Shown here one piece after another: positions 19,260-28,399 of a stretch of DNA of 64,000 bases. Both the position numbers and the translations under genes were made by a program. The notes under the pieces were generated by a model. It was not told where the DNA came from, searched no databases, and was given only the letters and a program-made list of their open reading frames with translations. The DNA comes from Microbulbifer taiwanensis (GTDB lineage Bacteria > Pseudomonadota > Gammaproteobacteria > Pseudomonadales > Cellvibrionaceae), in the NCBI RefSeq assembly GCF_014904815.1, contig NZ_JACZFR010000037.1, positions 1-64,000 on the forward strand. Direction: 5' to 3'. How positions within the stretch are numbered: position 1 is the stretch's first letter; the number at the start of each line of letters is the position of its first letter.

Positions 19260-20705
19260 TTGCGTTTTTCCCGTGTCGTAGCAATTTGTTTGCCACTGCT
19301 CACCGCCTGCGCGACCCAGACACTGCCGCCGGATCTGGCCCAGGAGAGTCTGGGCCTTCCGGACGCATTTCGCGCCTCGGGAAGCGAAAGTGCCCAGATC
19401 CGCTGGTGGCGGAGTTTCGGCGATCCGCAGATGGACCAGCTGGTGCAGCTGGCCTTGAAGGATAGTCCCGATCTGCAGGCTACCCTGTGGCGCTTGCAGC
19501 AGGCGGATGCCGCGGCCAGGGGCGCGCGATCGGGTTTCTGGCCGCGCCTCACCGCCGGGCTGGAGAACACCGAGCAGCGCCGCTCGTCCGATGATGGCTT
19601 CGACTTCTCCGGTGGCGAGAACGAGGGCAACAGCTGGAGCGGGCAGCTGGCGGCCAGTTATGAGATAGATCTCTGGGGCCGGGTGCGTGCCGGTGCCCGC
19701 GCTGCAGAGGCGGGGCGCCTGGCGCAGGAACAGGACCTGCAGGCAGCCGCGCTCAGCCTGGCCGCCGAGGTCGCCATCGCCTGGTTGCAGCTGCGCGAGC
19801 AGTGGGGCCAGCGGGACCTGCTGTTGCAGCAGCTGGAGACCAATCGCAAAACTTTGCGGGTACTCGAACTGCGCTTTGGCGGCGGTGTCAGTGCCGCCGC
19901 CGATGTCCTGCAGCAGCGCCAGCTGGTACAGCAGTCGGAACAGGAGCTGCAGCAGGCGGAGGCGGATATAGAGACGTTCAAGGTGCAGCTGGCCGCGCTG
20001 CTGGGTATCAGTGAGCAGGCATTGGCGGGGCATCTGCAGGTCGATGCCGGGCTGCCGATGCTGCCGGCGCTGCCTGAGACCGGCGTGCCGGCCCAGTTGC
20101 TGCTGCGGCGCCCGGACGTGCAACGGGCGCAGCGCGAGCTGCTGCAGGGCTACTACCTGGCGGACCAGGCCTGGGCGGATCGGCTGCCGGTGCTGAGCCT
20201 GGGCGCCATCGCCAGCGGCGGCGGTTCCTCCATCAGTGATATCACCAGGGACTGGCTGCTGACCATCACCGCCGCTGCTGAGGGCGTCATCTTCGATGGC
20301 GGCCAGCTGGCCTCGGCACAGGACCAGGCGGACGCGGTGCTGCAGGAGCGCTGGGCTCTCTATCGCGGCACCGTCATTCAGGCGCTGTCCGAAGTAGAGC
20401 AGGCACTGATCCGCGAGCGCGCCGTACTGGAGCGCCTGGGTCACCTGCACGAGCGCGAGCGGCTATCCGACCTGATTGTCGTGCGCCAGAGGCGCGCCTA
20501 CGTCCGCGGCGCGGTGGATTTTCTCAATGTGCTGACGGCTACCAATGAACAACAGAGCCTGGCGCGACAGATACTGAGCGCGCAGCGCGAACTGATCGAG
20601 AACCGGGTGGGCCTCTACCGCGCACTGTCCGGGGGGCTTCCACAGGAAGACCTGCCCGGAGTGGCGCCGGTTGAACTGGAGTTGTACCGGGAGGGGAACA
20701 CTTGA
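19260..20705 (+). CDS. NodT/OprM-type outer-membrane efflux lipoprotein
   Basis: A 481-residue outer-membrane factor forming the exit duct of a tripartite efflux pump. It starts with TTG at 19260 and has a lipoprotein signal ending LLTAC (Cys17). The hallmark helix-strand repeats are present twice: WWRSFGDPQMDQLVQLALKDSPDLQATLWRLQQADAAARGARSGFWPRL, LAASYEIDLWGRVRAGARAAEAG, and in the second half LLLRRPDVQRAQRELLQGYYLADQAWADRLP. It is the first gene of a three-gene operon; its TGA overlaps the adaptor ATG. Confidence 0.93.
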   Translation: MRFSRVVAICLPLLTACATQTLPPDLAQESLGLPDAFRASGSESAQIRWWRSFGDPQMDQLVQLALKDSPDLQATLWRLQQADAAARGARSGFWPRLTAGLENTEQRRSSDDGFDFSGGENEGNSWSGQLAASYEIDLWGRVRAGARAAEAGRLAQEQDLQAAALSLAAEVAIAWLQLREQWGQRDLLLQQLETNRKTLRVLELRFGGGVSAAADVLQQRQLVQQSEQELQQAEADIETFKVQLAALLGISEQALAGHLQVDAGLPMLPALPETGVPAQLLLRRPDVQRAQRELLQGYYLADQAWADRLPVLSLGAIASGGGSSISDITRDWLLTITAAAEGVIFDGGQLASAQDQADAVLQERWALYRGTVIQALSEVEQALIRERAVLERLGHLHERERLSDLIVVRQRRAYVRGAVDFLNVLTATNEQQSLARQILSAQRELIENRVGLYRALSGGLPQEDLPGVAPVELELYREGNT

Positions 20706-21940
20706 TGTTGAAGAAGCTCAACTGGAATTTTGTGATTCCGATAGCGCTGATCCTGCTGGCGCTGCTGATATCCAGCTGGCTGATGCGGGAGAAGCCCACC
20801 CTGAGCCGCGGTGAGCGCCGGGCGCCGGCGCCGACGGTCGATGTGGTGGTGGCCGAGCGTGGCCAGTTTCCGCTCAGGGTCCGGGCTCTGGGCCGGGTCA
20901 CCGCCCGCGAAACAGTGGATCTTCAGCCGCAGGTGGAGGGGCGAGTCGAGTGGATCGATTACGACCTGGGCCCCGGATCGACACTGCAAAGCGACCAGTT
21001 GCTGCTGCGCATTGAAGCAGAGCCCTACCAGCTGGCGCTGCAGACGGCGCGCAGCACCCTGGCGGAGCGGCGCGCGGAACTGCAGCAGGAGCGGGGCCAG
21101 CGCCTGGTGGCCGAGGAGGAGTACGAGCTGCTCGGCACATCGCTGCCCCAGGCGGACCGCGCGCTGGTGCTGCGGGAACCGCAATTGGCAGCGGCCGAGG
21201 CGAGGGTGGATGCGGCCGAAGCGCAGGTCGGCCTGGCGCAGAGAGACCTGCGCCTGACACAGATTCGCTCGCCAATAACAGCCTTGCTGGTCAGCCGCAA
21301 CGTCGATATCGGCGATCGCGTTGCGCCGGGCAGTGTGCTCTACACCCTGGCCGGCGCCGAGCGCTTCCAGATCGAGGTGGAAGTGCCGGCCTCGCAGTTG
21401 GAGCGGCTGAACAGCCCGAATGCGGAAGTGCGCATCCGTGGCAGCCAGTGGCCCGAGGGGAAGTACCGCCGCGGCGAATTTGTACGCGTGATTCCGGTAC
21501 TTGAGGAGCAGGGTCGGCTGGCGCGGGTACTGGTGGAATTGACGGACCCACTGGCGATTGAGGATGCCGGTCAGCCGCAGCTGCTATTGAACGACCTGGC
21601 GCGGGTGGAAATTACCGGCCGCGCAGCGCGAGAGCGGGTGCGGGTGCCGCTGACCGCGGTGCAGGACGGCGACCGTGTCTGGCAGGTGCGCGACAACCGT
21701 ATAGTTGTCCGCCCGATAGAAATTGCCTACCTGAGTGGGGATTACGCAGTGCTGGAAAGCGGCCTGAGCGGGGGGGAGAGGCTGGTGACCACGCGACTGA
21801 CCACAGTGACCGACGGTATGCCGGTGCAGGTTGCCGATGAGGTGGAGGTTCAGCCGCAGCGGGGGCCGCGGAAAAAAGGGGGCGAAAATAGGTCGGGAGA
21901 TGATGCGTCGCCACTGCCGTCGCAGGGAGAGCGGGGATGA
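20705..21940 (+). CDS. RND efflux periplasmic adaptor (membrane fusion protein)
   Basis: A 411-residue adaptor linking pump and outer-membrane duct. It has an N-terminal anchor (VIPIALILLALLISSWLM), a lipoyl half-motif VTARETVDLQPQVEGRVEWIDYDLGPGS, an alpha-helical hairpin (about residues 105-180), the second lipoyl half LTQIRSPITALLVSRNVDIGDRVAPGS and a beta-barrel region. The start is the ATG at 20705, overlapping the preceding stop (TGATG); an adjacent in-frame TTG at 20702 is also possible. Its own stop overlaps the pump start by four bases, so all three genes are translationally coupled. Confidence 0.93.
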   Translation: MLKKLNWNFVIPIALILLALLISSWLMREKPTLSRGERRAPAPTVDVVVAERGQFPLRVRALGRVTARETVDLQPQVEGRVEWIDYDLGPGSTLQSDQLLLRIEAEPYQLALQTARSTLAERRAELQQERGQRLVAEEEYELLGTSLPQADRALVLREPQLAAAEARVDAAEAQVGLAQRDLRLTQIRSPITALLVSRNVDIGDRVAPGSVLYTLAGAERFQIEVEVPASQLERLNSPNAEVRIRGSQWPEGKYRRGEFVRVIPVLEEQGRLARVLVELTDPLAIEDAGQPQLLLNDLARVEITGRAARERVRVPLTAVQDGDRVWQVRDNRIVVRPIEIAYLSGDYAVLESGLSGGERLVTTRLTTVTDGMPVQVADEVEVQPQRGPRKKGGENRSGDDASPLPSQGERG

Positions 21941-24900
21941 GTCTCGGCAAATCACGGCGGCCGGCAGTGGATACCCGTCGCGGCGCCATCGCCTGGATGG
22001 CCCACAACCATGTGACGGCCAACCTGCTGATGCTGGTGTTTATCGTCGGCGGCCTGATTTTTTCGCTGACGGTTAAGAAGGAAGTCTTCCCCGAATTCAG
22101 CCTCGACATGATCTCCGTGCAGATCTCCTACCCCGGCGCCAGCCCGGCGGAAGTGGAGCGCGGCGTGCTGGTGGCGGCGGAGCAGGCGGTGCAGGGGATC
22201 GTCGGTATCAAGGAGATGCGCGGCGCCGCGTCCGAGGGCAGCGCCACCCTGACCCTGGAGCTGGACGAGGACGCCAATGCCAACCAGGTCTACCAGGATG
22301 TGCAGCAGGCCATAGACCGCGTCACCACCTTTCCCTCCGATATAGAGCGGCCCCAGGTCAGCCTGGCGGAGCGCCAGCGGGATGTGATGGATCTGGTGAT
22401 TCATGGTGACCTGGACGATCGCACCCTGCGCGATATCGCCATGCAGATCTACGACAAGCTGGAGGCGCACCCGGACATCACCCAGCTGGAGACCTCCGGC
22501 ATCCGCGATTTCGAAGTGGCTGTGGAGGTGCAGCGCGACGACCTGCGCCGTTACGGCCTGTCGCTGGCGGATGTCGCACAATTGGTGCGCAATGCCGCGG
22601 TGGATGTACCCGCGGGTGGTGTCAAGTCTGAAGCCGGTGAAATTCTGGTGCGGGTCACCGAGCGGCGCGATTGGGCGCGGGAGTTCGGCAATATCGTGGT
22701 GGTGCGGGGCAGCGGCGGAGGCAACGTCTATCTGCGCGATATCGCCAGCATCAGCGATGCCCTGGTGGATGAGACGCGCAATATGCTCTACAACGGCGAG
22801 CCGGCGGTGGGTATCGATATCTTCCGTATCGGTGACCAGACGCCGATGAGTGTCAGCGAGGCGGCGCGGGAAGTACTGGCGGAGCTCGAGGGTACGCTGC
22901 CGCCCGGGGTGCATATCAGTATCCGCGACGACGACTCGGAAATTTTCAAGGAGCGTTTGTCGCTGCTGCTGAAGAACGGTTTTATCGGCCTGCTGCTGGT
23001 ATTTATCGTGCTGGGTGCCTTCCTGGAACTGCGGCTGGCCTTCTGGGTGACCCTGGGTATTCCCACCAGTTTTCTCGGCGCGCTGCTGTTCCTGCCGGCA
23101 CTGGATATCTCGGTGAATATGGTCAGCATGTTCGCCTTTATTATCGCCCTGGGTATCGTGGTCGACGATGCAATTATCGCCGGGGAAAATATTCACGAGT
23201 GGCGCCGGCTCGGCTACAGCAACCTGGAGGCGGCCATCGCCGGCGCGCGCCAGGTGGCGGTACCGCTGACCTTTGCCATCCTGACCAATATCGTCGCCTT
23301 TATTCCATTGATGCACCTGCCCGGATTTATGGGCAAGATCTTCGGCATAATTCCCTTCGTGGTCGGCTCTGTGTTTGTGATCTCCTGGGTGGAGGCGCTG
23401 TTTATCCTGCCGTCGCACCTGGCGCACTCCCGGCGCGGCTACAAGAATGGCTGGGCGCGGCGCCTGGCCGCGCGGCAGAAAATGATCGCGCGCAGCCTGG
23501 ACCGGTTTGTCGAGGTGCGTTTCAAGCCACTGCTGGATCTGTGCGTGCGCCACCGCTACACAACCATTGCCGTGGCCATCGCCACGCTGCTGGTGGTCGG
23601 CGGCTACGCGGCCAGCGGGCGCATGGGTTTTACCCTGATGCCGAAGGTCGAGCGGGACTCGGGGCGCGTGCAGGTGACCTTTCCGCCCGGCACCGCGGAA
23701 TCTCAGCTGGAGAAGGCGCGTCGCCAGATAATGTCCGCGGCGGACCGGGTGCTGGCGGAGACGGACAAGGACAAAGTCTTTCTCGGCATGCGCGGACTGG
23801 TGCGCGATAGCGATGTGCAGGTGGATGTCTACCTGGTGCCGTCGGACCAGCGCAGTTTCACCACCGGGGAATTCGTGCGCAACTGGCGCCGCGAGGTGGG
23901 ACCGGTGCCGGGGGCGCTGAGTTCCAGCTTCGCCGCCGATCGCGGCGGCCCCGGCGCCGGCGCAGCCCTGACGGTGGAGCTGCGCCACACGGATACTGAA
24001 ACCCTCGAGGGGGCGGCGCAGCGGCTGGCACGGGAGCTGGAGGCATTTCCTTCCGTCAGCGATATCGATGCGGGTATTTCCCTCGGCAAACAGCAGCTGG
24101 ACCTGACCCTGACCGAGACGGCCAAGAGTCTCGGTCTCTCGGCGGAGGATATAGGTCGGCAACTGCGCGCCTCCCTGTACGGCGCCGAAGCCATGCGCCA
24201 GCAGCGCGGGCGCGACCAGGTAAAAGTGATGGTGCGCCTGCCGGAGCAGGAGCGGGTGTCCCTGGATGATGTCTCCAGCATCATGATCCGTGCCGGCAAC
24301 GGCCTGTGGTTGCCGCTGCCGGACCTGGTGGAGGTGGACAAGGGGCGCGCCTACGCGACCATCAATCGCCGCGAGGGGCGCCGGGTGATGACGGTCAGCG
24401 CCAATGTGGATCCGCCGGACCAGGCGGCGCTGGTGATCAACGAGCTGAATCGCAGTGTGGTGCCGCAGTTACAGGCGGAATTTGCCGGCCTCAGTGTCTC
24501 CTACGAGGGGCGCCAGGCGGAGGAGCGGGAGGGGCTGGCCTCGTTGGGGCTGACTTTCTCCCTGACGATGGCGGCCCTCTACCTGCTGCTGGCGATTCCC
24601 TTGAAGAGCTATATCCAGCCGCTGACGGTGATGGTGGCGATACCCTTCGGTGTTATCGGCGCGCTGCTCGGGCACCTGATCATGGGCTACGGCCTCAGTA
24701 TGGTCAGCCTGCTGGGTATGGTGGCGCTGGCCGGCGTGGTGATCAACGATACCCTGGTGATGATCGAGTACGGCAACCGTCTGCGGGAACAGGGAACCGA
24801 TATCACCGATGCGATCAAGCAGGCCGCCGCGCGCCGCTTCCGCCCGATCATCCTGACTACCGTGACCACCTTCTGCGGCCTGATGCCAATGATCTTCGAG

Positions 24901-25074
24901 ACCTCGGTGCAGGCGCGCTTTATGATCCCGATGGCCATTTCCCTCGGCTACGGTATTCTCGCCGCGACCGCCATCTCACTGCTGCTGGTACCCTGCCTGT
25001 ACCTGATGTTCGCCAGGGATATTCCGCACTTCTTCGGCATGCTGAAAAACAGCCGCAAGGTTGCCAAAGAGTAG
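21937..25074 (+). CDS. RND efflux pump, inner-membrane permease
   Basis: A 1045-residue resistance-nodulation-division transporter driven by proton motive force. The architecture is standard: helix 1 (NLLMLVFIVGGLIFSLTVKKEVFPE), a porter domain starting ISYPGASPAEVERGVLVAAEQAVQGIVG, the helix 2-6 block with FIIALGIVVDDAIIAGENI (the paired Asp of the proton relay), a second porter domain, and the helix 8-12 block with SMVSLLGMVALAGVVINDTLVMIEYGNRLREQG. It belongs to the general multidrug-type branch; the substrate cannot be read from sequence. It is the last gene of the operon. Confidence 0.95.
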   Translation: MSLGKSRRPAVDTRRGAIAWMAHNHVTANLLMLVFIVGGLIFSLTVKKEVFPEFSLDMISVQISYPGASPAEVERGVLVAAEQAVQGIVGIKEMRGAASEGSATLTLELDEDANANQVYQDVQQAIDRVTTFPSDIERPQVSLAERQRDVMDLVIHGDLDDRTLRDIAMQIYDKLEAHPDITQLETSGIRDFEVAVEVQRDDLRRYGLSLADVAQLVRNAAVDVPAGGVKSEAGEILVRVTERRDWAREFGNIVVVRGSGGGNVYLRDIASISDALVDETRNMLYNGEPAVGIDIFRIGDQTPMSVSEAAREVLAELEGTLPPGVHISIRDDDSEIFKERLSLLLKNGFIGLLLVFIVLGAFLELRLAFWVTLGIPTSFLGALLFLPALDISVNMVSMFAFIIALGIVVDDAIIAGENIHEWRRLGYSNLEAAIAGARQVAVPLTFAILTNIVAFIPLMHLPGFMGKIFGIIPFVVGSVFVISWVEALFILPSHLAHSRRGYKNGWARRLAARQKMIARSLDRFVEVRFKPLLDLCVRHRYTTIAVAIATLLVVGGYAASGRMGFTLMPKVERDSGRVQVTFPPGTAESQLEKARRQIMSAADRVLAETDKDKVFLGMRGLVRDSDVQVDVYLVPSDQRSFTTGEFVRNWRREVGPVPGALSSSFAADRGGPGAGAALTVELRHTDTETLEGAAQRLARELEAFPSVSDIDAGISLGKQQLDLTLTETAKSLGLSAEDIGRQLRASLYGAEAMRQQRGRDQVKVMVRLPEQERVSLDDVSSIMIRAGNGLWLPLPDLVEVDKGRAYATINRREGRRVMTVSANVDPPDQAALVINELNRSVVPQLQAEFAGLSVSYEGRQAEEREGLASLGLTFSLTMAALYLLLAIPLKSYIQPLTVMVAIPFGVIGALLGHLIMGYGLSMVSLLGMVALAGVVINDTLVMIEYGNRLREQGTDITDAIKQAAARRFRPIILTTVTTFCGLMPMIFETSVQARFMIPMAISLGYGILAATAISLLLVPCLYLMFARDIPHFFGMLKNSRKVAKE

Positions 25075-25308
25075 GATGGGCAAAGGAGCGCAGCGACGTG
25101 CCCGTCATCGGGTTTGATGGGTGCGCTACGCATTGCCCAGTTCGGCCGCTCCAGGTATTCACGGCGCCTTCGGCCCTACAATGTTGTCCGCATTCCGCAT
25201 TCCGCATTCCGCATTCCGCATTCCGCATTGATGAGGCACATCCCTGTGCCTCTCCCGCTTCGCGGGCAGCCTTCGGCTCCAAATCTGTTCCTGACAGATT
25301 TGTCCGCA
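25073..25308. repeat. Repeat-filled spacer, including TAGGATGGGCAA-type element
   Basis: This spacer between the RND permease and the convergent antiporter gene contains no gene. It opens with TAGGATGGGCAAAGGAGC, a copy of the element at 10716, continues through the six heptamers listed separately, and ends in a GC-rich stretch. Confidence 0.6.
25187..25228. repeat. Six perfect tandem copies of TCCGCAT
   Basis: Six uninterrupted 7-bp units. The same heptamer occurs three times at 5694-5714 with inverted copies alongside. There are no spacers, so this is a microsatellite-type array and not a CRISPR. Confidence 0.95.
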
Positions 25309-26478
25309 TCAGTCCCGGCGCAGTTCGTCCTTGATCGCAATCGGGTTGGGGAAATTCATCACCACGATATAGGACGACACCAGGAAGGTCAGGATGGCCG
25401 TGGCCTGGATCAGGTGCGACGCGCCACTGCCGATTAGTTGCTGGTTAAAGGCGAGGAAGGCGATCAGCAGCGAGAACTCGCTGATCTGCCCGAGACGGAA
25501 GCCGATATCCCAGGCCAGAATCTTGTGCTCGCTCTGGTTGCCGAGCAGGTAGCGGAACACCACCGGCTTGATCGCCAGCACCGCCGCCGCGGTGAGCAGG
25601 GCGGGCAGGGCAATTTCCGGCACCATCGACAGCTTGAACTGGGCGCCGAGGCTGAAGAAGAAAAGGATCAGGAAAAAGTCCCGCAGCGGTTTCAGGCTCA
25701 GGGCTATGTACTGGGAAATTGGGCTGGTGGCCAGGGTGATGCCGGCGATAAAGGCGCCGATCTCCCGCGACAGCCCGAGTATTTCCGCCAGTTCCGCCAG
25801 TCCCATACACCAGCCCAAAGCCAGCAGGAAGACGTATTCGTGAAAGCGGTCGAAGCGGGTGAACAGGGGCAGCAGCAGGTATTTCACTGCCACCCAGGCG
25901 AAAAACACCAACAGGGGGAGGGCGGCAAAGGATAAGCCCAGTTGCGCCAGGTCCACTTCGCCGGTGCTGCCGGAGAGCAGGATCATCAGGCAGGTGATGG
26001 CGACGAAGTCCTGGAACAGCAACAGGCCCACCATCATCTCACCCAGATGCTTGTGGTGCAGCACGGTGGTGGGCAGTAGTTTGATACCGATAATGGTGCT
26101 GGAAAACATCAGCGCCATGCCGATCACCCAGGATTCGGTGTCGGTAAAACCGAACAGCTGCCCTATGCCGAAACCAACACCGAGGAAAACCGCACAGCTG
26201 ATCAGTCCGACAAAGGTGGCCTTACGCAGTACTGACAGCAGCGCCTGTGGCTGCATGTCGAGGCCGAGCAGGAACAGCAGGAAGATGATGCCGACGTTGG
26301 ACATTTCCGCCAGCAGTTGCACATTGTCGACAACTGCGAGGCCCGAGGGGCCGAGCAGTATGCCCAGGGCGATATAGGCCACCAACAATGGCTGGCGCCC
26401 GAACAGCGCCAGTGAGGCCACTATGGCCGCACCACTGAAAATCAGGAAAAACGACTGGAAGAGAGAGTGATCCGCCAC
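25309..26478 (-). CDS. KefB-like monovalent cation:proton antiporter (CPA2)
   Basis: An inner-membrane antiporter of about 389 residues with a Na_H_Exchanger domain and roughly 11-12 helices. Typical segments are YIALGILLGPSGLAVVDN, GIIFLLFLLGLDM, MALMFSSTIIGIKLLP, LLFQDFVAITCLMILL, SREIGAFIAGITLATSPISQYIALSLKPLRDFFLILFFFSLGAQF. It ends shortly after the membrane domain, so it lacks the TrkA-N/RCK domain of full KefB/KefC. The GTG at 26478 with AAGGA upstream is a better start than the TTG at 26502. It is probably potassium- or sodium-linked, but the ion is not determinable. Confidence 0.88.
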   Translation of the reverse strand: MADHSLFQSFFLIFSGAAIVASLALFGRQPLLVAYIALGILLGPSGLAVVDNVQLLAEMSNVGIIFLLFLLGLDMQPQALLSVLRKATFVGLISCAVFLGVGFGIGQLFGFTDTESWVIGMALMFSSTIIGIKLLPTTVLHHKHLGEMMVGLLLFQDFVAITCLMILLSGSTGEVDLAQLGLSFAALPLLVFFAWVAVKYLLLPLFTRFDRFHEYVFLLALGWCMGLAELAEILGLSREIGAFIAGITLATSPISQYIALSLKPLRDFFLILFFFSLGAQFKLSMVPEIALPALLTAAAVLAIKPVVFRYLLGNQSEHKILAWDIGFRLGQISEFSLLIAFLAFNQQLIGSGASHLIQATAILTFLVSSYIVVMNFPNPIAIKDELRRD

Positions 26479-26567
26479 TGGACATCCTTGCTGGCTCGGC
26501 AATGTGTCCCATTATCCATGGAAGTTGGTACGGCTGAAACCGCCGTATAAACGCCGATGGAGGTCTC

Positions 26568-26624
26568 GTAGGGTGCGCCGCGCGCACCACTCGAAAATGC
26601 CGGTGCGCACGGCGCGCACCCTAC
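26568..26624. repeat. Inverted repeat of GTAGGGTGCGC type
   Basis: The arms start GTAGGGTGCGC and end GCGCACCCTAC, flanking a short unique centre. A close relative with perfect 20-bp arms lies at 36799-36870. It sits just after the lrp-family gene stop, between two genes on the minus strand. Confidence 0.85.
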
Positions 26625-26651
26625 GGAGAAAGATTGGGGGCTCTTCTGCCG

Positions 26652-27122
26652 CTATTCCCCGGGCGGAATGGGCAGCTCCGTGGTGCTCTTGATCTGCTCC
26701 AGGGCGAAGTTGGAAATGATATCGCTGATGCCGACGCGGCGGATCAGCTCCTTGTAGAAGCGGTCGTAGGCGGCGATATCGCTGACCACGACGCGGAGCA
26801 GGTAGTCGTAGTCGCCGGCCATGCGATAGCAGGCCACCACCTCCGGCAGCTCCGCCATATGCGCGGCGAAGGCCTCGTCCCACTCCGGTGTGTGCTGGTC
26901 GGTCTTGACCTGGGCGAACACCGAAACCGGCAGCCCGAGAATCTCTGCGTTCAGCAGTGCAACCTTGCGGCGGATGATGCCGCTTTTCTCCAGCTTCTGG
27001 ACCCGCCGCCAGCAGGGGGTTTTGGTGAGGCCCACGCGTTCCGCCAGCTCCTCAATGGAGAGGCTTACGTCATTCTGGAGAATGGCAAGAAGTTGTCGAT
27101 CAATCGCATCGAGTGAGGACAT
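26652..27122 (-). CDS. Lrp/AsnC-family transcriptional regulator
   Basis: A 156-residue feast/famine regulator. Residues about 5-60 form the DNA-binding winged helix (DAIDRQLLAILQNDVSLSIEELAERVGLTKTPCWRRVQKLEKSGIIRR), and about 70-145 the RAM/AsnC ligand-binding domain (ELPEVVACYRMAGDYDYLLRVVVSDIAAYDRFYKELI). The Cys-Trp pair in the recognition helix and the overall layout resemble Lrp-type regulators of amino-acid genes. It lies 278 bases from the phhA stop on the same strand, so a role in amino-acid catabolism is plausible but unproven. Confidence 0.92.
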   Translation of the reverse strand: MSSLDAIDRQLLAILQNDVSLSIEELAERVGLTKTPCWRRVQKLEKSGIIRRKVALLNAEILGLPVSVFAQVKTDQHTPEWDEAFAAHMAELPEVVACYRMAGDYDYLLRVVVSDIAAYDRFYKELIRRVGISDIISNFALEQIKSTTELPIPPGE

Positions 27123-27355
27123 GATTCTACAAAGCTCCCAGTACCGCGGGGCCGTGTATCCCTGAGCGACGATTTGTGCGCCATCAATGGCGCGGCTACC
27201 GCTGAGTTTGTCCGACGCATTGAGTGTAGTGGAGTTTCCCGCCTCGCGGGATAGTTGGGCTCACACTGCACCTACTGACGTAACGATAGGCTCCGATTGG
27301 CCGCGCCGGTAGCGAAATGTTTCAGTGTGGGTTGTTGGAATTCGGGGGGCGTGTG

Positions 27356-27391
27356 TAGGAGCGGCGGGGCGGCCCTCCGCTCCTTACAGGA
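27356..27391. repeat. GTAGGAGCGGC-type palindromic repeat
   Basis: GTAGGAGCGGC is followed shortly by an imperfect complement GCTCCTTAC. It is related in core sequence to elements at 3750 and 43150-43330. It lies directly after the phhA stop codon and might act as a transcription boundary. Confidence 0.5.
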
Positions 27392-27399
27392 AGGCCCTG

Positions 27400-28203
27400 T
27401 TAGGCTGCATCTTTCGGCGGAAAGCGCGGCTCGAACAGGCCCAGCTCCATGGCCTTGTGTGCCTGGGCCATCAGGTCGATCTCGGTGAGTTCCTGCAGCT
27501 GCTGCAGGTCGTTCAGCACGTAGTAGATCGGCTGCACTATATCGATGCGGTAGGGGGTGCGCAGCGCATCCAATGCGTCGAAGTCATAGCGCTCCGGCTC
27601 GTGGCCGAGGGCGTAGAGGGTTTCCTTCGGTGAAGACAGGATGCCGCCGCCGTAGATACGCAGGCCGTCCGCGGTATTGATCAGGCCGAACTCCACTGTG
27701 AACCAGTAGAGGCGAGCCAGGTAGGCGCGCTCCTTGGGTGTCGCATTCAGGCCCAGCTGGCCGTATTTCTGCGTGAAATTGGCGAAGGCCGGATTGGTCA
27801 GCATGGCGCAGTGACCGAAGATCTCGTGGAAGATGTCCGGTTCCTGCAGGTAGTCGAACTCCTCTGGGGTGCGGATGAAAGTGGCTACCGGGAACTTGCG
27901 ATCGGCGAGCAGGCCGAAAAAGGTCTCGAAGCCGATCAGCGCCGGCACCCGCGCCACCTCCCAGCCGGTCTCCCGGCGCAGCACACTGCTGACTTCCTCC
28001 AGCTGGGGGATGCGGTCGTGGGGCAGGTCCAGTAGCTCCAGGCCGTGCAGGTATTCGTCACAGGCGCGACCGGGCACCACCTTCAGCTGCCGTTCGATCA
28101 GGCGCTGCCAGGTCTGGTGCTCTATATCGGAGTACTGGATAAATCCCTGCTCGTCGGGCTGGCGCGCCACGTACTTGCTGGGCTTTTTCGCGTCTTTCTT
28201 CAT
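27400..28203 (-). CDS. phhA: Phenylalanine 4-monooxygenase
   Basis: A 267-residue iron- and pterin-dependent aromatic amino-acid hydroxylase converting phenylalanine to tyrosine. The iron ligands are His126 and His131 in FHEIFGHCAMLTN and Glu171 in WFTVEFGL. EVARVPALIGFETFFGLLADRKFPVATFIR and RIYGGGILSSPKETLYAL are also typical. The ATG at 28203 gives the usual bacterial length; upstream in-frame codons encode a low-complexity, non-family stretch. It is divergent from a TyrR-type regulator, the arrangement known for Pseudomonas phhA/phhR, so activation by that regulator is likely. Confidence 0.96.
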   Translation of the reverse strand: MKKDAKKPSKYVARQPDEQGFIQYSDIEHQTWQRLIERQLKVVPGRACDEYLHGLELLDLPHDRIPQLEEVSSVLRRETGWEVARVPALIGFETFFGLLADRKFPVATFIRTPEEFDYLQEPDIFHEIFGHCAMLTNPAFANFTQKYGQLGLNATPKERAYLARLYWFTVEFGLINTADGLRIYGGGILSSPKETLYALGHEPERYDFDALDALRTPYRIDIVQPIYYVLNDLQQLQELTEIDLMAQAHKAMELGLFEPRFPPKDAA

Positions 28204-28373
28204 AACTCTGTGCTCCCGCGGTCGCCGGCCGGGCCTCCCTGACGGGGCCGGGCCGATTCGCCGCACTGTCTTTGTTGTTATCTCTGTTTCCCTATTTTTA
28301 GTCAGCGGAGCCGTCACCGGGGAGGGCGCGAGGGGCGCTCTTGTGGTGCCAACTGTGCTGGCGTTACACTTTT

Positions 28374-28391
28374 TGTAAATATTTCTTTACA
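28374..28391. promoter_or_regulatory. TyrR box
   Basis: TGTAAA and TTTACA separated by six bases (TATTTC) match the E. coli TyrR consensus TGTAAA-N6-TTTACA exactly. The box ends 8 bases before the ATG of the TyrR-like gene and covers its ribosome-binding region, which suggests negative autoregulation. It is about 170 bases upstream of phhA and could also serve that gene. Confidence 0.85.
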
Positions 28392-28399
28392 GGTGGGCG

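Noticed and set aside
21952-24162. 736-residue minus-strand frame opposite the RND permease
   Set aside because: Antisense shadow of a strongly supported transporter gene.
25187-25228. Possible CRISPR-like array
   Set aside because: Units are 7 bp with no spacers, and no cas gene is present.
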